A stretch of DNA of 64,000 nucleotides. Source: Diplosphaera chodatii (lineage: Eukaryota > Chlorophyta > Trebouxiophyceae > Prasiolales > Stichococcaceae). Positions 22,622 to 34,593 of this stretch are shown here, piece after piece; the first letter of the stretch is position 1, and every line of letters starts with the position of its first letter. The notes beneath the pieces are model-generated. The model had not been told where the DNA came from, ran no database searches, and saw nothing but the letters and a program-made list of their open reading frames with translations. Both the position numbers and the translations under genes were made by a program. The DNA lies in assembly GCA_032358165.1 (NCBI GenBank), contig JAALGY010000015.1, positions 1,922,001 through 1,986,000 on the forward strand. Reading direction: 5' to 3'.

Positions 22622-24042
22622 ATGGGGCGTGTCATCCGCTCCCAGCGGAAGGGCCGTGGGTCCATCTTCACATCCCACACCACCCACCGCAAGGGCGCAG
22701 CCAAGCACAGGGTGCTTGACGCGGCAGAGCGCAATGGCTACATCAAGGGCGTGGTCACAGAGATCCTGCACGACTCGGGCCGTGGCGCACCGCTGGCACG
22801 CGTGAGTTACCTGCCGCTGCGGCCACCGGCTGCCGGCCGACATTCGTTCCTCCTGCAGCACATGGCTGGCCCCGTTCGGCATACCTGGTTGCCGTGCGCG
22901 CTGCTGGCTGCGGTAGGCATACGAGGCTGGAGCTGAGATGCAGACAAGTGTTGCTGCAGGTGTCGTTCCGTGACCCCGTGCGCTTCAAGCACCAGAAGGA
23001 GCTGTTTGTGGCGTCTGAGGGCATGTACTCTGGCCAGGTAGGACACACAGCTTGCACGCATGCACACGTGATGTCAGGTGTGATACCCTCCAGCCTGGTG
23101 ACACGAGGTCATGCTGAGCACCTCGTGTGACTGCTGCAGTTCATCTATGCTGGCAAGAAGGCGACGCTGAACATTGGCAACATCAAGCCGATTGGAGAGA
23201 TGCCGGAGGGTACCATCATCTGCAACGTGGAGGAGGCGAGCCACCGTGCTCGTGCTTGGACGTCTGGCAGTCTGCGGATCAGCTCACTGTTTTGCCCGTA
23301 TGTTTCCATGCGGCAGTCTGGTTCGCGTCTGACTGACAACATTCTGCTTGCTGCTGCGATAGAAAGCGGGCGATCGTGGGTCGCTGGCGCGGGCGTCAGG
23401 CGACTACTGCATCGTGGTGGCACACAACACGGAGACGGGCGTGTCCCGCATCAAGCTGCCTTCTGGCTCGAAGAAGGTGGGTGTCCAGATGCGGGCAATA
23501 ACATACCACCTGGAACAGGTCCTGTGCGCTGCAAGAAAGCTGAGGTCACAGGCATCACGCCTGCGCCCCATTGGGCACACCCAGCAACTTACAAGCTTGC
23601 ATGCAGGTGCTGCCGAGCACATGCCGTGCAATGGTGGGCCAGATCGCTGGCGGCGGCCGTACAGAGAAGCCGCTGCTCAAGGCTGGCAACGCGTACCACA
23701 AGTTCCGTGTGAAGCGCAACAGCTGGCCGAAGGTGCGCACACCAAGACCATGAGCGCATGTGGCTTGTGTTGCCAGTGGCTCGCACACCTGTGAACCGCT
23801 TTGGTGCTTGCATACGCTTCCCATGTGGACGGTGCTCAGCCAACATCTGATAAATGCAGGTGCGTGGTGTGGCTATGAACCCAGTGGAGCATCCCCATGG
23901 TGGTGGTAACCACCAGCATATCGGCCACGCCTCGACGGTGCGGCGTGATGCACCGCCCGGCCAGAAGGTCGGCCTCATTGCCGCCCGCCGTACCGGCCGG
24001 CTCAAGGGTGCTGCCATCACTGCCAGCAAGCGCGACGCATAA
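22622..24042 (+). CDS. RPL8: Large-subunit ribosomal protein uL2 (RPL8), cytosolic
   Basis: Core 60S protein next to the peptidyl-transferase centre. Exons join to give [20 protein letters not shown] and [38 protein letters not shown], then [20 protein letters not shown], then [20 protein letters not shown] come next. [20 protein letters not shown] and [20 protein letters not shown] follow, and the protein ends in [18 protein letters not shown]. The [13 protein letters not shown] block carries the conserved histidine that is hydroxylated in human RPL8. Length is about 257 residues, normal for eukaryotes. Six exons. The ATG at 22622 follows immediately after a splice acceptor. Confidence 0.97.
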
Positions 24043-24152
24043 GCAGGGCGCTGAGCTGGTCAGGGGGTTCTGGAGGATATGCACAGGGCGGCAGTGCCGT
24101 CTGTGCTCTTGTGCTGTACAGATGGCTCTCCTGAGCATGAACATGCATGCGC

Positions 24153-24157
24153 TGTAA
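24153..24157 (+). terminator. TGTAA polyadenylation-type signal
   Basis: TGTAA is 111 bases after the RPL8 stop and before the stop of the convergent LIP2 gene at 24230. Confidence 0.45.
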
Positions 24158-24202
24158 GTCGGCAGTGCTAAGGCCTTGCCGGCATGTTGCCCACATTTCA
24201 AC

Positions 24203-24228
24203 AACAACACTCACACTCACTCACTCAC
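24203..24228. repeat. Short (ACTC)n-type repeat
   Basis: About 26 bases of CAC/TCAC units directly after the LIP2 stop codon (minus-strand view) in the convergent 3' region with RPL8. Confidence 0.6.
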
Positions 24229-24229
24229 G

Positions 24230-25663
24230 TCATGGCGTCATATTCAAAGCCATCGCATCATTTATCTCTAATGCAGCAGACTCGCTTTGAAGACTCAAAT
24301 CTGTGCCAAACACTTCGCTGAACGACTGCAGCAGCGCAAAGCGGTATTCCTCAATCAAACTGGCTGCCTGTTGCTCAGGTAGTCTGCCTGGCTGCCCACG
24401 CTCCAGCTCTGACACCATAGTCACCCCACGATCTGCATGGCATACAAAGCCGTGCATGATCAGCCTAAGTGACACGCTACATTAGGCTCGTAGCAGATAA
24501 CAGAGACTCTACCTCCAATATGTGTCTGCAGGCTGCGCAATGGTGCAGCTGCTGTGCACCTGAAATGCCACAGGGGACGATGGCATTGAAAGGCGCAAGG
24601 TCCATGTCAACATTGAGTGCCATGCCGTGGTAGGTGACCCAGCGCTGCGCCCTCACGCCGATGGCCGCAACCTTGCGGCCGTCGACCCACACTCCCGTGA
24701 GCCCCGGCACACGCTGCCCATCTATGCCAGACACTGCTGATAGCGCTCTGCAGCCATGGCAGTGCAGTGTTACCATGTGATCCGAGCACTCAGCATGTGC
24801 GCTGCTGAAATGTCCCCTCTGGTGCAACAGCAGCAGACCTAGTGGGCGGGCGCAGGCCGCACTGGACGATCACCTGATGGCGACCTCCTCAAGGCTGCGC
24901 ATGTACCAGTGCAGGTCCTTGTTGTGGTGCTGCAGGTCCAGGATTGGGTACAGCACCAGCTGCCCCGGCCCGTGGTGGGTGACCTCGCCCCCACGCTCCA
25001 CCCGGTGCACCGGCAGCGGCGCCCGGCTGCACACTGAACCCAAGCGACTGAGGGACATGATGCATTGCAACCGCCACGTTATTGCAGGCCTTGCAATGCC
25101 ACCACATCGTCAGAAACGGCGATAGGGCAGCCACCTGAGGTCAAATTTGACATGCTGCTCACTGCTGCCAGCGCCTGCGCACCCGGGTAGCACGGCGTCA
25201 GGTGGGGTTGAAACCATCACAGCAGACGGTGTTGCGGAAGCATGAACCGTTAGTCCAGCACCCACCCAACGTGTACACGGAGTTGTGCTGCAAGATGATG
25301 AGGTAGTCGTGGCCGACCTGGCCCGCCGCTGCAAACTGCTGGACACGGCGAAGGCACTGCTTTTGCAGCGCCCAGCCCTGCATAGCACATCACTCAGTGT
25401 CGGCCTTCTGGTCAGATGTCGCAAGGACTCCCTGATCATATGCGATCGACCTTTGCACGTCGTTGCACCTGCTCATAGTCGATCAGGGAGCCAGCATGGT
25501 CGAGCAGCACGCATTGCCGTTGCTGCTGATGCTGTGCTTGTTCAGCCACCCGTGCGCATGGTCTGAAACGATGTTCTCGCCCCCTGTAGGATGACTGCAC
25601 TCCTACAGAAGAGTACTGAGGCCCTCGAGGTTGTGTGCACATGTGCCGGCAGACTCCTTGCAT
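24230..25663 (-). CDS. LIP2: Octanoyltransferase (LipB/LIP2), lipoate biosynthesis
   Basis: Transfers octanoyl from acyl carrier protein to lipoyl domains, the first step of protein lipoylation in the mitochondrion. The ATG at 25663 starts an Arg/Gln-rich leader with no acidic residues, fitting a mitochondrial presequence. It continues as [15 protein letters not shown] and joins to [33 protein letters not shown], then [20 protein letters not shown] (the RGGxxTxHGPGQ motif) follow. [20 protein letters not shown] and [11 protein letters not shown] supply the catalytic Lys and the acyl-thioester Cys. The C-terminal exon (24230-24460) is helical. All active-site residues are present. Minus-strand stop at 24230, convergent with RPL8. 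Confidence 0.92.
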
Positions 25664-26354
25664 CTGAGCGCCCGCATGCCGACTCAGCCGCGGGCTGTGG
25701 TCACTCGCTCGACTGCCCTTATGCTGTACCAGCCCTGGGGCCCAATTGCTGCAAAAATGTTTCCGGAGTGTTAGCTGTCCTATCTGGTCAAATGCAATGG
25801 TCTATTGCTGCAGGATAAAAGGGCTGAATGGCATGCGGCATGTCGTGCGGCGGACTTGATGTGTAGCACCGTAGATTCGCCTACTAGCAGATCTGCCGCC
25901 AGGGTAAGCGCTGAGATGCACAGTACTGCACGTAGAGCACTGTTGCGAGTGCTACGATGGTGTTTGCAACGTCGTACCTGCATGCGCGATCTTCAGTTGC
26001 CACCTCAGCACAGTGCCATGCTGCGCTGCTGCTTTCCCATAAGTGCTGGCATTTGCTGCTTTTGAATGTTGTAGGGCATCAAGCTGCGATGCATTTGCAG
26101 CATGGCCATTGATCAGCAGCATCGCTGCACTCGTCAAGTTTGCTCAATACTGCCGTAGATCACTCCAGCCGGCTTCTAGCCGCTGGCATCTATACAGCAG
26201 CGGGCGACAGGTTGCTACATACACAACGCTTTGCTGATGCTAAGCGTGCGAACTACAATTGGCTGTGCACACATCTGGCACAGTGCTGCGTTCCTGTGCA
26301 GACCTGCATGCATGACTGCATCAATGCCTTCTTAATGGGTGCATCATAGGCAGC
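25664..26354. promoter_or_regulatory. Divergent intergenic region (LIP2 / DCD-Kelch)
   Basis: A 691-base region between two divergent start codons. It holds only short frames with no family resemblance, so it most likely contains both promoters and 5' UTRs. Confidence 0.4.
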
Positions 26355-29300
26355 ATGGGGGCGGGCCGGAAAACAAGCACGTATGATGTTGATACCAGGG
26401 TGCAGACATTCGAGGAGGCCAGGTGCGCCTGCACCCAACCTGCATGGCAAGTTGACTCGCTGACGGATGCTTGCTGCTCTCTTAGATCGCTTGCATATGA
26501 GTCATCGCATCCGCAAGTCCTGCAGCTCAAGCTGGTGTTCGCAAAGGGCACCCAATTGCTGTTTGACGCTGCAGGCGCAACCTGGGAGAGGATAGCAAAC
26601 TGGGCGGCGTGGTCTTCGGCTGCACCCATGAGACGATGGACGAGTGCCTGCGCAACTTGATCTTCGGGCTACCCAAGAGCCACTGGTCATATGTGTACTA
26701 CATCGAGCCGGGCCTGCCGATCTTTCTGTTCAACTACCATGACCGCAACATGCACGGCATCTTCCGTGCGGTGTCCTACGGCGAGCTTGAGATCAATCCA
26801 CATGGTGCGCCTATGCCAAGCAGAAGGGCTTTTTGCAGTCTGACGGCACATCTGCCATTTCAGCTGCCGAGGGGCACCAGAATCACTGACCCACCCGCAT
26901 CCTCTGACGCAGCTTGGACCAACAGCGAGCACATCAGGACACGGTACCCAGCACAGGTGGAGGTGGAGGTGAGCTCCTGTCAGCACAGCTGCCACGTGAG
27001 GGCACACGCCACACCCTCCTGGATGCGTAGGCTGCACCACACGTGAAAATGACGCAAACCGTTGCGTCTGATGAAACTCGCTGCAGGTGTGGAAGGAGTG
27101 CAAGCCGCTGCATGAGAAGTAAGTCTCCAGTGCATTTGTGCTGCACACATTGCACATGCATACATGATGTTAGCACGTCATTAATCAACACTCTGACATA
27201 ATGATGCCCGGCATGCAGGGCGTTCAAGCCAATACTGCAGCAGTGCTACTACTCGAATGGCGAGCGCGACAACTACTTCATCTTTGAGCTGACGAAGAAC
27301 GAAGCTAAGGGGCTCATCTCTAAGTTTGAGCAGCAGACCATCAACACGCAGCGCGCCCAACGTGTGCCTACGCCCAGCCAGGTGAGGGTAGGTTCAGCCA
27401 TGTGCCTGCAATGACGGCCTCTGGCAGTCTGACCAGGCCAAGGCCAGTGTATTCTTGCCATAAATGCTGTGGACTTGTTCGTGGCTGCATCACCCTTGTG
27501 CTGAGCCAGCTGCTGCCACGGTAACCGCGCAGATAGCAGCCCAGCCAAGGGGCCCCCCGCCGCCCTCGGCACAGCCCGCGCCTGTCAGTCGGCCAACCTC
27601 GGCTGCGTCCTCAGCTGGACCTGCATCCGTTGCCACCAGCGCAAAATCGCAGCCTGCTGAAGTGGTGAGAAACATAGTGTTAGCTGCACGTGCCGTATGG
27701 CGTGAGCATCCTGTGTTCCGCTTGCCTTTGGTGGCTTCCAAGTATAGCCACGCCCTAACGAAAGCACTGGTTGGTTGCGCAACAGGATGGTTGGACCACG
27801 GTGGTGAAGAAGGGCAAGGCAAGCGGCGGCCTGCAGTCCGCGGGCTCTGCCGGCCCCAGCCCCTGGAGCGCTCTGACGTCTGCCGGCAGCGCCAACGGCA
27901 TGCCAGAGCCCGGCGCCCCGCCCGCCTTCGACCTCCCTGGGGCACCAGCCCGCCAGGTGTGCCAGAGCACACTGTAATTGATGATCTTTTAACTTACTCT
28001 CGTGCGTCGTAGTGAGGAGGCATGCATGTAATTCGAGGCTGCAGCTGCGGCATGAGACTGAGTGATGCGTTTCCTTTGCAGGCATCAGCTGGCAGCAGTG
28101 GCTACTCGGCAGCAGCAGCAGCCACAGCTGCGGCCACAGCAGCAATGGCGCCGCGTGTCAGCCCTGCACCTGCGCCTGCGCCTGCGCCTGCTCCTGCCGA
28201 ACCACCCTCCCAAGTCCCCAAGCCGGCACCTTTTGTATTTGCAGCTGCAGCTGCAGCGCCAGCAGTGTCGCAGCCAGTGCAGCCAGTGAATGGCAGCAGC
28301 ACCCAGGTGGGCTCTGTGTGTGCTGTTGTTTGACGTGCGACAGTAGCATCCCGAAGGGTTGTGCAACGTACACCGCAGATGAATGGCACTGTGCATGCTG
28401 CAGAGCTCAAACCCCGTGAGCAACCCAGGCCAGAACCCTCGATCTGTCCCAGGCCACAATCCGGGCCACAACCCAGGCAGTCTGAACGGTGAGTCTCCAG
28501 CGGTCTGCCTGCTCCGCATGATCATTGCCTCTGCTGATGTGGTGCTTTATCGGTGTGACCCGGTGGCCAGTGCTGCAGGCAGTGTGGGCGATCCAGCCAC
28601 CAGCACCCCGTCGAGTGCTCCAACAGCGGCAGGGGCGACCGCCCCCCTCCAGCGCCTGCGTGCTGAGCGGGCGGCAGTGCAGGAGCGTGCTGCAGCTGCC
28701 GGCGGCGCAGAGGCTCTCTCCCTGGGCGTGCAGGCCCTGCGGGTGCGGCGGCCAAAAAACAGGGCCTTACATTTAAAACCCTAGATGCTTGCTAAACCCT
28801 AGACCCTGGAGGACCCAACAACCTGTGTTTGCGGAGTGCAAGTGAGTGCAAGGCTTGCACACATGCCTCGTCAGCCACGTCAGGAGCATAGCAGGCATCG
28901 CTTGCCTGCAATGCAGATGGAGAACGAGGAACTTCGCAGGGGGCAGGCCGTCCTGGCGAACGAGGTCCAGAGCCTGCGGCGCGATTTGGGCTCCCTCGCT
29001 GCACGGTTGCAGGTGTGCACCAGATGGCTGCGAAAATTGGTGCTGTTCACTTGACGTCCCTGCACACAAGCCACACCATCAGGTGCTGTACAGCTCCTGA
29101 TTTCGTCTGGCTCAACTCAAACCACATTGCTATGGGCACCCTGCAGATGCCGGTTGCGCCCTTGTCCCCAGCGGTGGCGCAGCTGGTGGGGCCGGCAGCC
29201 GGTGCAGCAGGCGCCCCAGCCGCTGCCAGAGCAGCGCAGGTCCGCCGACAGTGACAATGACTGCGTATTGTAGCTGTGTGGCGAGCATCGGCATCATTGG

Positions 29301-31040
29301 TGCCCGAGGTATCTGATCAGCTGATGGGTGCAATGGCTTGCGTCGCAGCCTGCACAGCCAGCCCAGCACCTGTTCCTCGTTGGCGGGAACAATGCTGCTG
29401 ACTGGCTGGACACAGTGGACATCTTTACGGTATGTATGCGTACTGCATCCAAGCTGTGCCGGGCATATATTCTGTCGTGGACTGTCTAGGACCTGAGCTC
29501 CTGTCACGAGCATACCGTCGAGCACGCAGTGCAACACCGCACATAAGCATCGGATCCCAGCCTTCGGTTTGCGGACTGCAGCCGAGCAAAGGCAAGTGGC
29601 GAAAGGGCACGCCGATGCTGGAGCCACGGGGCTATGGCGCAGCGGCCTCACTGCGCAACTGCGTCATGTTTCTGGGCGGAGGCAATGGCAGCACCTGGAT
29701 GAACAGCGTGCTGCGCTACGACCTGACCAAGGGCAGCTGGGAGCAGGTGCTGAGTCCCGACTGTGGCAAAGAGTGGACTGTCGGCAAACCTGTGCGTCTT
29801 ATGCAGCGGTCAACAGTGGTCATCCCTGCACTGGAGGCCTGCATGGTACAGCCGTTCGCATAATGACATCTGGCACACTATGCTTATATTCATCCAGGCG
29901 CCTGAGATGTCAACGGTGCGCGGCAGCCTGGCAGCAGCAGTGTTGGATGACAAAGTGTATGCCATTGGTGGCGGGCGGCCTGGCATCAGCCTTGAGAGCA
30001 CCGAGATCTACGACCCCACTCTGGACACCTTCATGGCTGGTACACCTGCTCAACAGCGAGCGCAACTCAAAGCATTTGCATTGGCTGGCGTTCAGCACCT
30101 TCTCTGCTGACAATCCTACTCCTGCCGCACCCGGAGGCACCACGAACTGGTCTTTTGCCGCTGCTCGCAGGCAAGCAAATGGCGCACAAGCGCTTCACGA
30201 CGGCTGCAGCAGCGCTGGACGGCGTGATCTATGTGGCTGGCGGCTATGACAACGCACGCTACCTGGCAGCGGTGCGCCCTTGCCTCGCCGATGCATGTGC
30301 TGATTACTCTTCCTCTCGTTTCGCCTCAATGTGGTGAACCAGAACGCAGCATGCAGCCGCTGCCCCCCTGCCCTGCATCCACCGCTGGCAGATGCTCTGC
30401 ATGTCGCAGGTGGAGCGATTTGATCCACGTGACGGGCGGTGGGGCGAGGTGGCACCCATGGTCCAGAAGCGTGGTGCGCACGCCTGCGTCGCCGCCAATG
30501 GCCACCTGGTTGCCATTGGCGGGTGGGACGGCAGCAAGTGAGTGGCTGCGCTGTGCTCATGCTGCTGGCGCCTGTGGCCACGAACGTGTCGGGCTGCCGG
30601 GCATTCAGGGACTTGCAGCTCAGCTCTGTGAGTGTGTGCAGGTTTCTGAGCACGGTGGAGGCGTATGACCCACGCGCTGATGCTTGGCGGCCGCTGACAT
30701 CGCTGGAGGCGCCCCGTGCCTACTGCGCAGCAGCCACTGTCAACGGTGTGTTGGCAGTGCAACATACCCACCTGCCACTCATCTGCACTACTGTACATGG
30801 TGCACATCAACGTGGTGCGGTCGTAACGAAAGCTAGGTATGCACATCACACTGATGGCCGCTTCTGCATTTTGCAGGGAAGATTGTGGTGGCAGGCGGCA
30901 TGGACGGCGGCACACACACTGACACAGTGCAGCGATTTGACTGGGACGCCGGCAAGTGGATCAGTCTGTCTTTGCCACCGGAGGTCGCCGGGCAACGATC
31001 CTTCTTGGCAGCGTGTGTTGTGCAGCACCCCCTGTCATGA
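26355..31040 (+). CDS. DCD-Kelch protein (At5g01660-like)
   Basis: The ATG at 26355 gives MGAGRKT, the same start as plant DCD-Kelch proteins. The Development and Cell Death domain follows over several exons: KLGGVVFGCTHETMDECL, LIFGLPKSHWSYVYYIEPG, LPIFLFNYHDRNMHGIF, PAQVEVEVWKECKPLHEK and YFIFELTKNEAKGLISKFEQ. A disordered Ala/Pro/Ser-rich linker with a coiled coil (MENEELRRGQAVLANEVQSL) spans about 27510-29025. The C-terminus is a Kelch propeller from about 29390, with GG-containing blades such as VMFLGGGNGS, VYAIGGGRPG, IYVAGGYDNARYL, LVAIGGWDGSK and KIVVAGGMDGG. The stop is at 31038-31040. DCD proteins link to stress and cell-death responses in plants, but the molecular role here is unproven. 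The linker shows recent repeat expansion. Confidence 0.9.
28162..28198 (+). repeat. Hexanucleotide repeat encoding Pro-Ala units
   Basis: Five to six near-perfect copies of CCTGCG(C) code for an APAPAP run in the linker of the DCD-Kelch protein. Likely slippage-prone and variable in length. Confidence 0.7.
28410..28487 (+). repeat. Degenerate tandem repeat encoding NPG/HNPG units
   Basis: Short units coding for SNPG, QNP, GHNPGHNPG and similar lie head to tail within the DCD-Kelch linker exon (SNPVSNPGQNPRSVPGHNPG). Confidence 0.6.
28776..28802 (+). repeat. Two telo-box (AAACCCTAG) copies in an intron
   Basis: AAACCCTAG at 28776-28784 and again at 28794-28802, followed by a degenerate ACCCTGG. 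They match the plant-type telomere repeat (TTTAGGG on the other strand) and lie inside an intron of the DCD-Kelch gene. Confidence 0.6.
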
Positions 31041-31336
31041 GTCCAGGTCAGCAGAAGGGGGTCCTTGTTGTGTATTTTCATCAGACGAGAGCCATTCTAC
31101 GCCTGTGATGCTAGAGTGCATAACGGGTGTGCGCTACGGCCTTGCTGATGGGTGACAGACTGAGGACGGCATCCACAAAGGCACTGTCTCCACAAAGGGA
31201 CAAATCCCGCACCGCCCTGTGTCTAGTCGATAAGGATTTCCCGCCAGTTTGCGCCAGCTCGGCATCTCAGCTAAACTGCCATGACACCTCACAAACCTCA
31301 GAACATTGATTGCATTGCTGTTTGAATAATTGCATC

Positions 31337-33981
31337 ATGTCGGTGGCTGCTCTGTCGCACTACCACGCCACAGCCCTCTGGCTGAGGCAGTGCACCGACA
31401 TACATGCGGGATGTCCGGCACCCAAGCGTGTCGCACCAGTATTGGAGATCCCCGAAGCCTTACCGAGGCGCAGCAAACGCAGGAAAAGTCTAACACAGCA
31501 TGATGAGCGCAGCCCAGGGCTCCTCGACCTGCCGGAGGAGCTGACCTTGGCCATTGTCGAGCTGGTCGACGCTGCAGATCTGGCGTTTCTTTCCATGACG
31601 TGCCGGACCCTGCGTCTGGGAATGGTGAGAACCGTTTTCCTGCGATGTGTAGTGAGGAGACCCTGCGTCGTGCGCACTATATGTGCGAGGCATTCCTGCT
31701 GGAGGGTTAGACTCCATGAGCTTTTCCGGAAACAATCTGGTGCCGGCCTCGGGAGCTGGACCTGCGTGCAATAGAGCCGCGGCCTACGTGCCGTATCTTG
31801 ATTGCTTGCAGCATGCGCGCTGCAGGTCCGAGGTGTATTGGTGCATGTGCACCTGCATGTTTTGTTGGGGCTCTGTTGCTGTGTGGTCCCGCTTCCTTGG
31901 CAATCCATGGCTACATTGTTTCGGCTGAACATCAGGTCATAATCAACGCTCGTTGAGGGCTGCAATCGATCCACATACATAGGCCTTTGACCGTCCCAGG
32001 TCCTAGGCAGTGACAAGCTCGTGTTATACCAGCAGCACGCTCGTACTTGTATATGGCCGTGGGACCGGTCTCTGTTGCGGCATCTGCCTGTAGTGAGCCC
32101 ATGTACCGATATACGTGCACTCGCAACAGTGCTGGCGCGCTCGAGGGATGTCAGTGGCATGGCGCTCATGGCGGTCTGAGCCGTGCTGTACTGCAGCGCC
32201 CGTGCTTGCAGCTGACGGCTGCTGTGATGCTATATGCTGCAGAAGCTGGAGCCGAAGTGGAGGCGGTTGTACGAGTCGAAGTTCAACGGTGCTGCGAGTG
32301 ATCAGTCAGCCACGGCGCTGCAGCAGCGTGCAGCTGCCCTCGCAGGCAGTTGGCAGGAGCTGTACAAATGTCGGCTGCTGAAGGATCGAGAGGTGAGTAC
32401 ACTGAAGTATGCTAGTTGCGTCGTATTCGATCGATTATACCTGAAGGTGCGACATCGACTGTGTGCCCCCAGAAGCGCTTCTCCTTATCCCATCCTGCGT
32501 CTTGACTGTACTGCAGGTGAAGGCTGCAGCAGCACCTGGCGAGACACCCTGGGAACAGCCATGCAAGTACGAGCTGCAGGTTGCACTTGAGCGGCTGGTG
32601 GCAACCGCGCCTGCTGACAGCGGTGGTTGTGCCGCATCCGTCATGTTCCTGCTTGACGGCAGCGGCTCAGTCACTGAAGGTGACCTGGTCTGCATGTTCA
32701 TTGAGGACGCTCTGGCCTTGCATGTCGTGAGTTCAATGCAGGGGTGGCTCGTCAGAAGTCAACGACCTGTAGTGTGGTGCAATGCAGATGACTTCCGCAC
32801 GATGACAGAGTTCATTGGAACAGCGCTGGACAGCATCACAGAAAGCCACCCGGCAATGCGGGTGAGGGCATGCATTGCTTCAGGCCTCCAGGGTGACCCA
32901 GGTGTTGGCATGACACTGTACCACCTGCTTACATGAGCGATGCGCAGCCTCCTCCAATGGGCTCCAAAGCAGCCTGTTGTGTTTTTGGAAGTTTCATGTG
33001 TTGCCACGAGTCAGGTGGGCATCCTCCAGTTCAGCAACGAAGTGAGAGTAGAAATGCCGCCGACAGCTCTGGACAAGGATGTTTTCCAGAGCAAGTTGCA
33101 GACCATGGTGAGCGATGCAGGAGCGCCTTGCCAGCCATTTCGCGCACACACTGCCACTGTGTAATTTCAGCTATGGCAAATTTGGCCGCTGCTTGCAAGT
33201 CGCTGCATTGAGCGTACCCAAGCGCTAACATACCCACCTGCTCATGCAGACGCGCATGAATGGCGGCACCAACATCAGCCTAGCAATATCAAAGGCCGGG
33301 CAGCTGCTGCAGTCGGCACATGCAGAGCTTCTAGCCCAGCAGGCAGAGCATGCAACAGCACCTGAGCGGTCATCGCAGGTAAGGTGCTGGCTTTTGGTCG
33401 TCACCTCGGCTACAGATCGAACCCGTATAACAGAACGCTTCATGCCATGTGCCCCTTGCACGACAACTTCTACGATCCTGATGGCTGCCACGATATGTAG
33501 GTGCTGGTGCTGCTGACAGATGGCCGTGTGGACGCCTACCAGGCACATGAGGTATGCTGGCTCCGCACCATGTGTTCGCAACTTCTGAATGCTGACAGGC
33601 TCTTGCTATAGCCTTGACAGCTGCCGACAGGTGTCAGGTTCGTCCACGAATTGACGGAGAGGATGCTGGATGCAGGCCCGAAGCATGATGGAGGGGCTGG
33701 TGAACGGGCAGACGAACATGTCGCTGCATGCTTTTGGCGTCGGCCGAGGCGTAGACAAAGTGCGCAGGCCAGCCCTCCCGCCTTGTAACCTTGCGAACGA
33801 CCGTGCAGGCCATTCTGGCCTGCCATCATGCAGACAGCCGCATGCGTGTTGCGCCTGAAACTGTTTTGACGAAGTTGAACACTCGCAGGTAGAACTGCTG
33901 CACATCATAGCCGCCTGCGGCACTGGCGACCCTGAGGACCGGTACCTTGGGCTCCGTGTGCTTGACGAGCACCCCTGGTGA
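31337..33981 (+). CDS. F-box protein with a von Willebrand factor A domain
   Basis: The ATG at 31337 opens a basic leader (PRRSKRRKSLTQ). An F-box follows, GLLDLPEELTLAIVELVD then LAFLSMTCRTLR, near 31520-31620. A second conserved block of F-box proteins is near 32240-32390 (LEPKWRRLYESKF and WQELYKCRLLKDRE). A vWA domain then runs over several exons: SVMFLLDGSGSVTEGDF with the DxSxS MIDAS loop, FIGTALDSITESHPAMRVGI, RMNGGTNISLAISKAGQLL with the MIDAS Thr, VLVLLTDGRVDAYQ with the MIDAS Asp, and MSLHAFGVGRGVDK. It ends VELLHIIAACGTGD and a stop at 33981. The metal site is complete, so the domain should bind a protein ligand. The F-box suggests an SCF adaptor whose substrate module is the vWA domain. 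That role is inferred. Confidence 0.78.
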
Positions 33982-34593
33982 CAGTTCAGGACGACTTGAA
34001 ATACGGCACAAACCCTGGACCTTCTGCGAGGGAGTCAGCAGCGTAGCATTCGCAATCAGCAGGCGGTCACCAATCAACAGGGTGCACAGCACCGCCGCAG
34101 ATGTACATCAGCTCGGCCAGGCAGCTGCAATGCCTCAGCATGGTGACAAGTACGGAAATACCATCTTGTATCATAGCCCTAATTAGGTTGCAGCACGGAG
34201 GATGAGCCATTGCAATGCTCGATTCTGCGGGTCAATGTATGCCCCCGCCATCAAGCAATAGAAAGGCATGTAGCTAGTGTCTGGATGATTGTGCTTCATT
34301 TGTGTTGTCTGCCGCCAGCTGTCACTCAGCAAGCTGCCGCCGTCTACAACGCATTATTGATGAGTTGTGACAGCCAGGAAATAGGATGCAGAGGTTTTGC
34401 CAGCAACCTAGTGCAGGCCTAACCCAAATAGGACCCACTATTATTGTCATCAGATGAGAAGTAGGACAGATGAAAGGCAGCAACATATTACGCGTTTCGA
34501 CCATTCCTGGCCTACTGTGAGCTTCTGACTTAATCTTCATTGCAGCACATGGGTGATGCCCGCATTGCACGCAGGCCGACTGCTGAAACGCAG
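33982..34593. other. Intergenic region between vWA and membrane-protein genes
   Basis: 612 bases between two + strand genes. The frames here are short and cross no family boundary. It should hold the 3' UTR of the F-box-vWA gene and the promoter of the next gene. If the vWA gene splices at its final GGTGAC instead of stopping, extra exons could lie here. Confidence 0.4.

Noticed and set aside
28776..28802. Nearby telomere end or chromosome fusion
   Set aside because: Only two short telo-boxes within a gene intron, no tandem array; unlike a chromosome end or clear fusion scar.
31360..32169. 269-residue minus-strand frame opposite the F-box exon
   Set aside because: The + strand carries a recognisable F-box here and the minus frame has no family resemblance.
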